DNA of 64,000 bases from Ifrita kowaldi (Eukaryota > Chordata > Aves > Passeriformes > Cinclosomatidae), in assembly GCA_013398055.1 (NCBI GenBank), contig VZRS01009500.1:1-64000 (forward strand). The letters are read 5' to 3'. Below the pieces are notes generated by a model, which was not told the DNA's origin, did no database searches, and saw nothing but the letters and a program-made list of their open reading frames with translations. Positions 62,701-64,000 of the stretch are shown piece after piece. Made by a program: the position numbers and the translations under genes. How positions within the stretch are numbered: the first letter of the stretch is position 1; every line of letters starts with the position of its first letter.

Positions 62701-64000
62701 TCAGAAGTCTAGAAGTTTTAGATTTGCAATTTAGTGTGACCTCTGTCAAAGTTCATAAGGTCTCCATCTGTGTGTGAGTAACTACTAGGCTACAGAAATA
62801 TGGACCCCTAGAGCAGCTTGCTCCTGACTACCTGCTGCTTCCAAAACACTGGCCAGACATTAGCCTCACACTCTCACAGGATCAAACAGAGGCTAACAGG
62901 CAGTGCTTATTTCATGCAAAGTTAGACACTAAACTGAACTATATTGTATTTATGTTGCAGTGGTTTTCAGAGAATTTTTCTTTTTCTTGACTAGATCTGC
63001 AGACTGCCAGGAAGAAAATCACATTTGTTAGCCTGACAAGCCATGACATTTTCAACAAACAAGCAAAATCCTAAACTATATCAATTTATTTCTCCTCCAG
63101 AAAACAAAATTTCACTTCAGCATCATGATTTTTACATTGTTAAGGCTGATGCAGAATTGCAGTTACAGTCTTCTTTCCTCTAAGTCAAAATATAATAATC
63201 ACCATTCTCTATATGTCTATTTTTTCCATTTTACTCGGATTTAGATTTCATAAAATTTTACATCAGTAGAAGCTCAGTTTAAGATATGCTTCTCGGGTTT
63301 CAATTTTTACACACTATTTTCCAGAATATATTTGTAAAAGAAAGCAGACTAGCATTTAAATTATGGAGAACTAATGAAATTTTTTAAAACTACATATTCA
63401 TATGCTTTATATAGAACACATATTCCTGAGGTTCCATTAATTTTCCAGTTAAATTGTCATTATTGCCTAATGAATACAGGAACACACTAAATAATCACAC
63501 TGTTCATCAGAGCTTATTAGCAACCCCTGTTTGAAGAAGCCCTCATTAAAATAAAATTAAATTATAATCAGAAGAAATTACTCCCCATACTGCCTGCCTC
63601 TATATTGCCTTCTTCTCTTCTTCATTCTCTGCCTTAAAAACTCTGCTAAGTACACCAGACTTTTCATTAACTTATATTACTGTAGCCTAACTCCTAACCC
63701 ATCCTCATAAGAAAACCCAAAGACAACAATAAAATGTTTTATAGAAAACAATTTTACAAAAGGTTTATGAAGAGGATATCACACCACATTTTTACTCACT
63801 AAAAATCAGAACTTGGAATGCCAAGGCACAAAATCATAGGCAATGTTTTCACTACAAATATTTACTGACACTAAACATATTCAGTGTTGATTAGCCTTTT
63901 TACAGTATTAAGCTTCTGTCATCTTGATGCCTGCAAACACAAATCTGCATTTATCCATGTAAACTTAATTGGAGTCCTACATGCCCCTCTGTAGATAAGC
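59797..64000 (-). other. PCCA: PCCA intron 16 (partial, continues past right edge)
   Basis: This is sequence upstream, in PCCA orientation, of the exon at 59686-59796. A pyrimidine-rich tract lies directly next to the exon. I looked for the preceding exon, which should end the biotin carboxylase segment containing DNYVIR in human, and did not see it. The stretch is AT-rich unique DNA with only chance reading frames. No transposon or RNA gene was recognised. Confidence 0.8.

Noticed and set aside
1..64000. CRISPR arrays, operons, phage or other prokaryotic systems
   Set aside because: The composition, spliced PCCA exons and CR1/LTR repeats show bird nuclear DNA. No regularly spaced repeats or gene clusters are present.

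Overview
The window looks like avian nuclear DNA, probably from a neoavian or passerine bird. It is AT-rich, has no long open reading frames, and carries several decayed CR1 LINE copies with the bird-type 3' end. It also has a solo LTR of a type I associate with songbird endogenous retroviruses. Single N characters at 32394 and 52095 point to a draft assembly.

The only gene I can support firmly is PCCA, the alpha subunit of mitochondrial propionyl-CoA carboxylase, on the minus strand (transcribed right to left). Three coding exons are present: 59686-59796 (111 bp), 50537-50639 (103 bp) and 27817-27919 (103 bp). Their reading phases join exactly, and the encoded peptide runs in line with vertebrate PCCA. 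By recalled human numbering they are exons 17, 18 and 19. They encode the end of the biotin carboxylase domain and the first part of the BT domain that docks the alpha subunit onto beta. The exons upstream (rest of biotin carboxylase) lie beyond the right edge. The downstream exons (rest of BT and the biotin carrier domain) were not found and should lie beyond the left edge.

Layout: 1-27816 is part of the intron after exon 19, with CR1 fragments at 1-715, 15899-16035 and 23920-23979, a purine-rich tract near 16.4-17.8 kb, and two weak exon-like candidates. 27920-50536 is intron 18, with no recognisable transposon, two G-quadruplex motifs on the PCCA coding strand and two possible regulatory spots. 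50640-59685 is intron 17, with a CR1 split by a 614-bp solo LTR, a sense-oriented CR1 and small microsatellites. 59797-64000 is part of intron 16, where I see nothing specific.

I found no convincing new biological system. The items most worth checking are the orphan minus-strand ORF with downstream polyadenylation signals at 19.2-20.0 kb, the plus-strand exon-like block at 11719-11818, the LTR nested in a CR1, and the G-quadruplex next to an assembly ambiguity.
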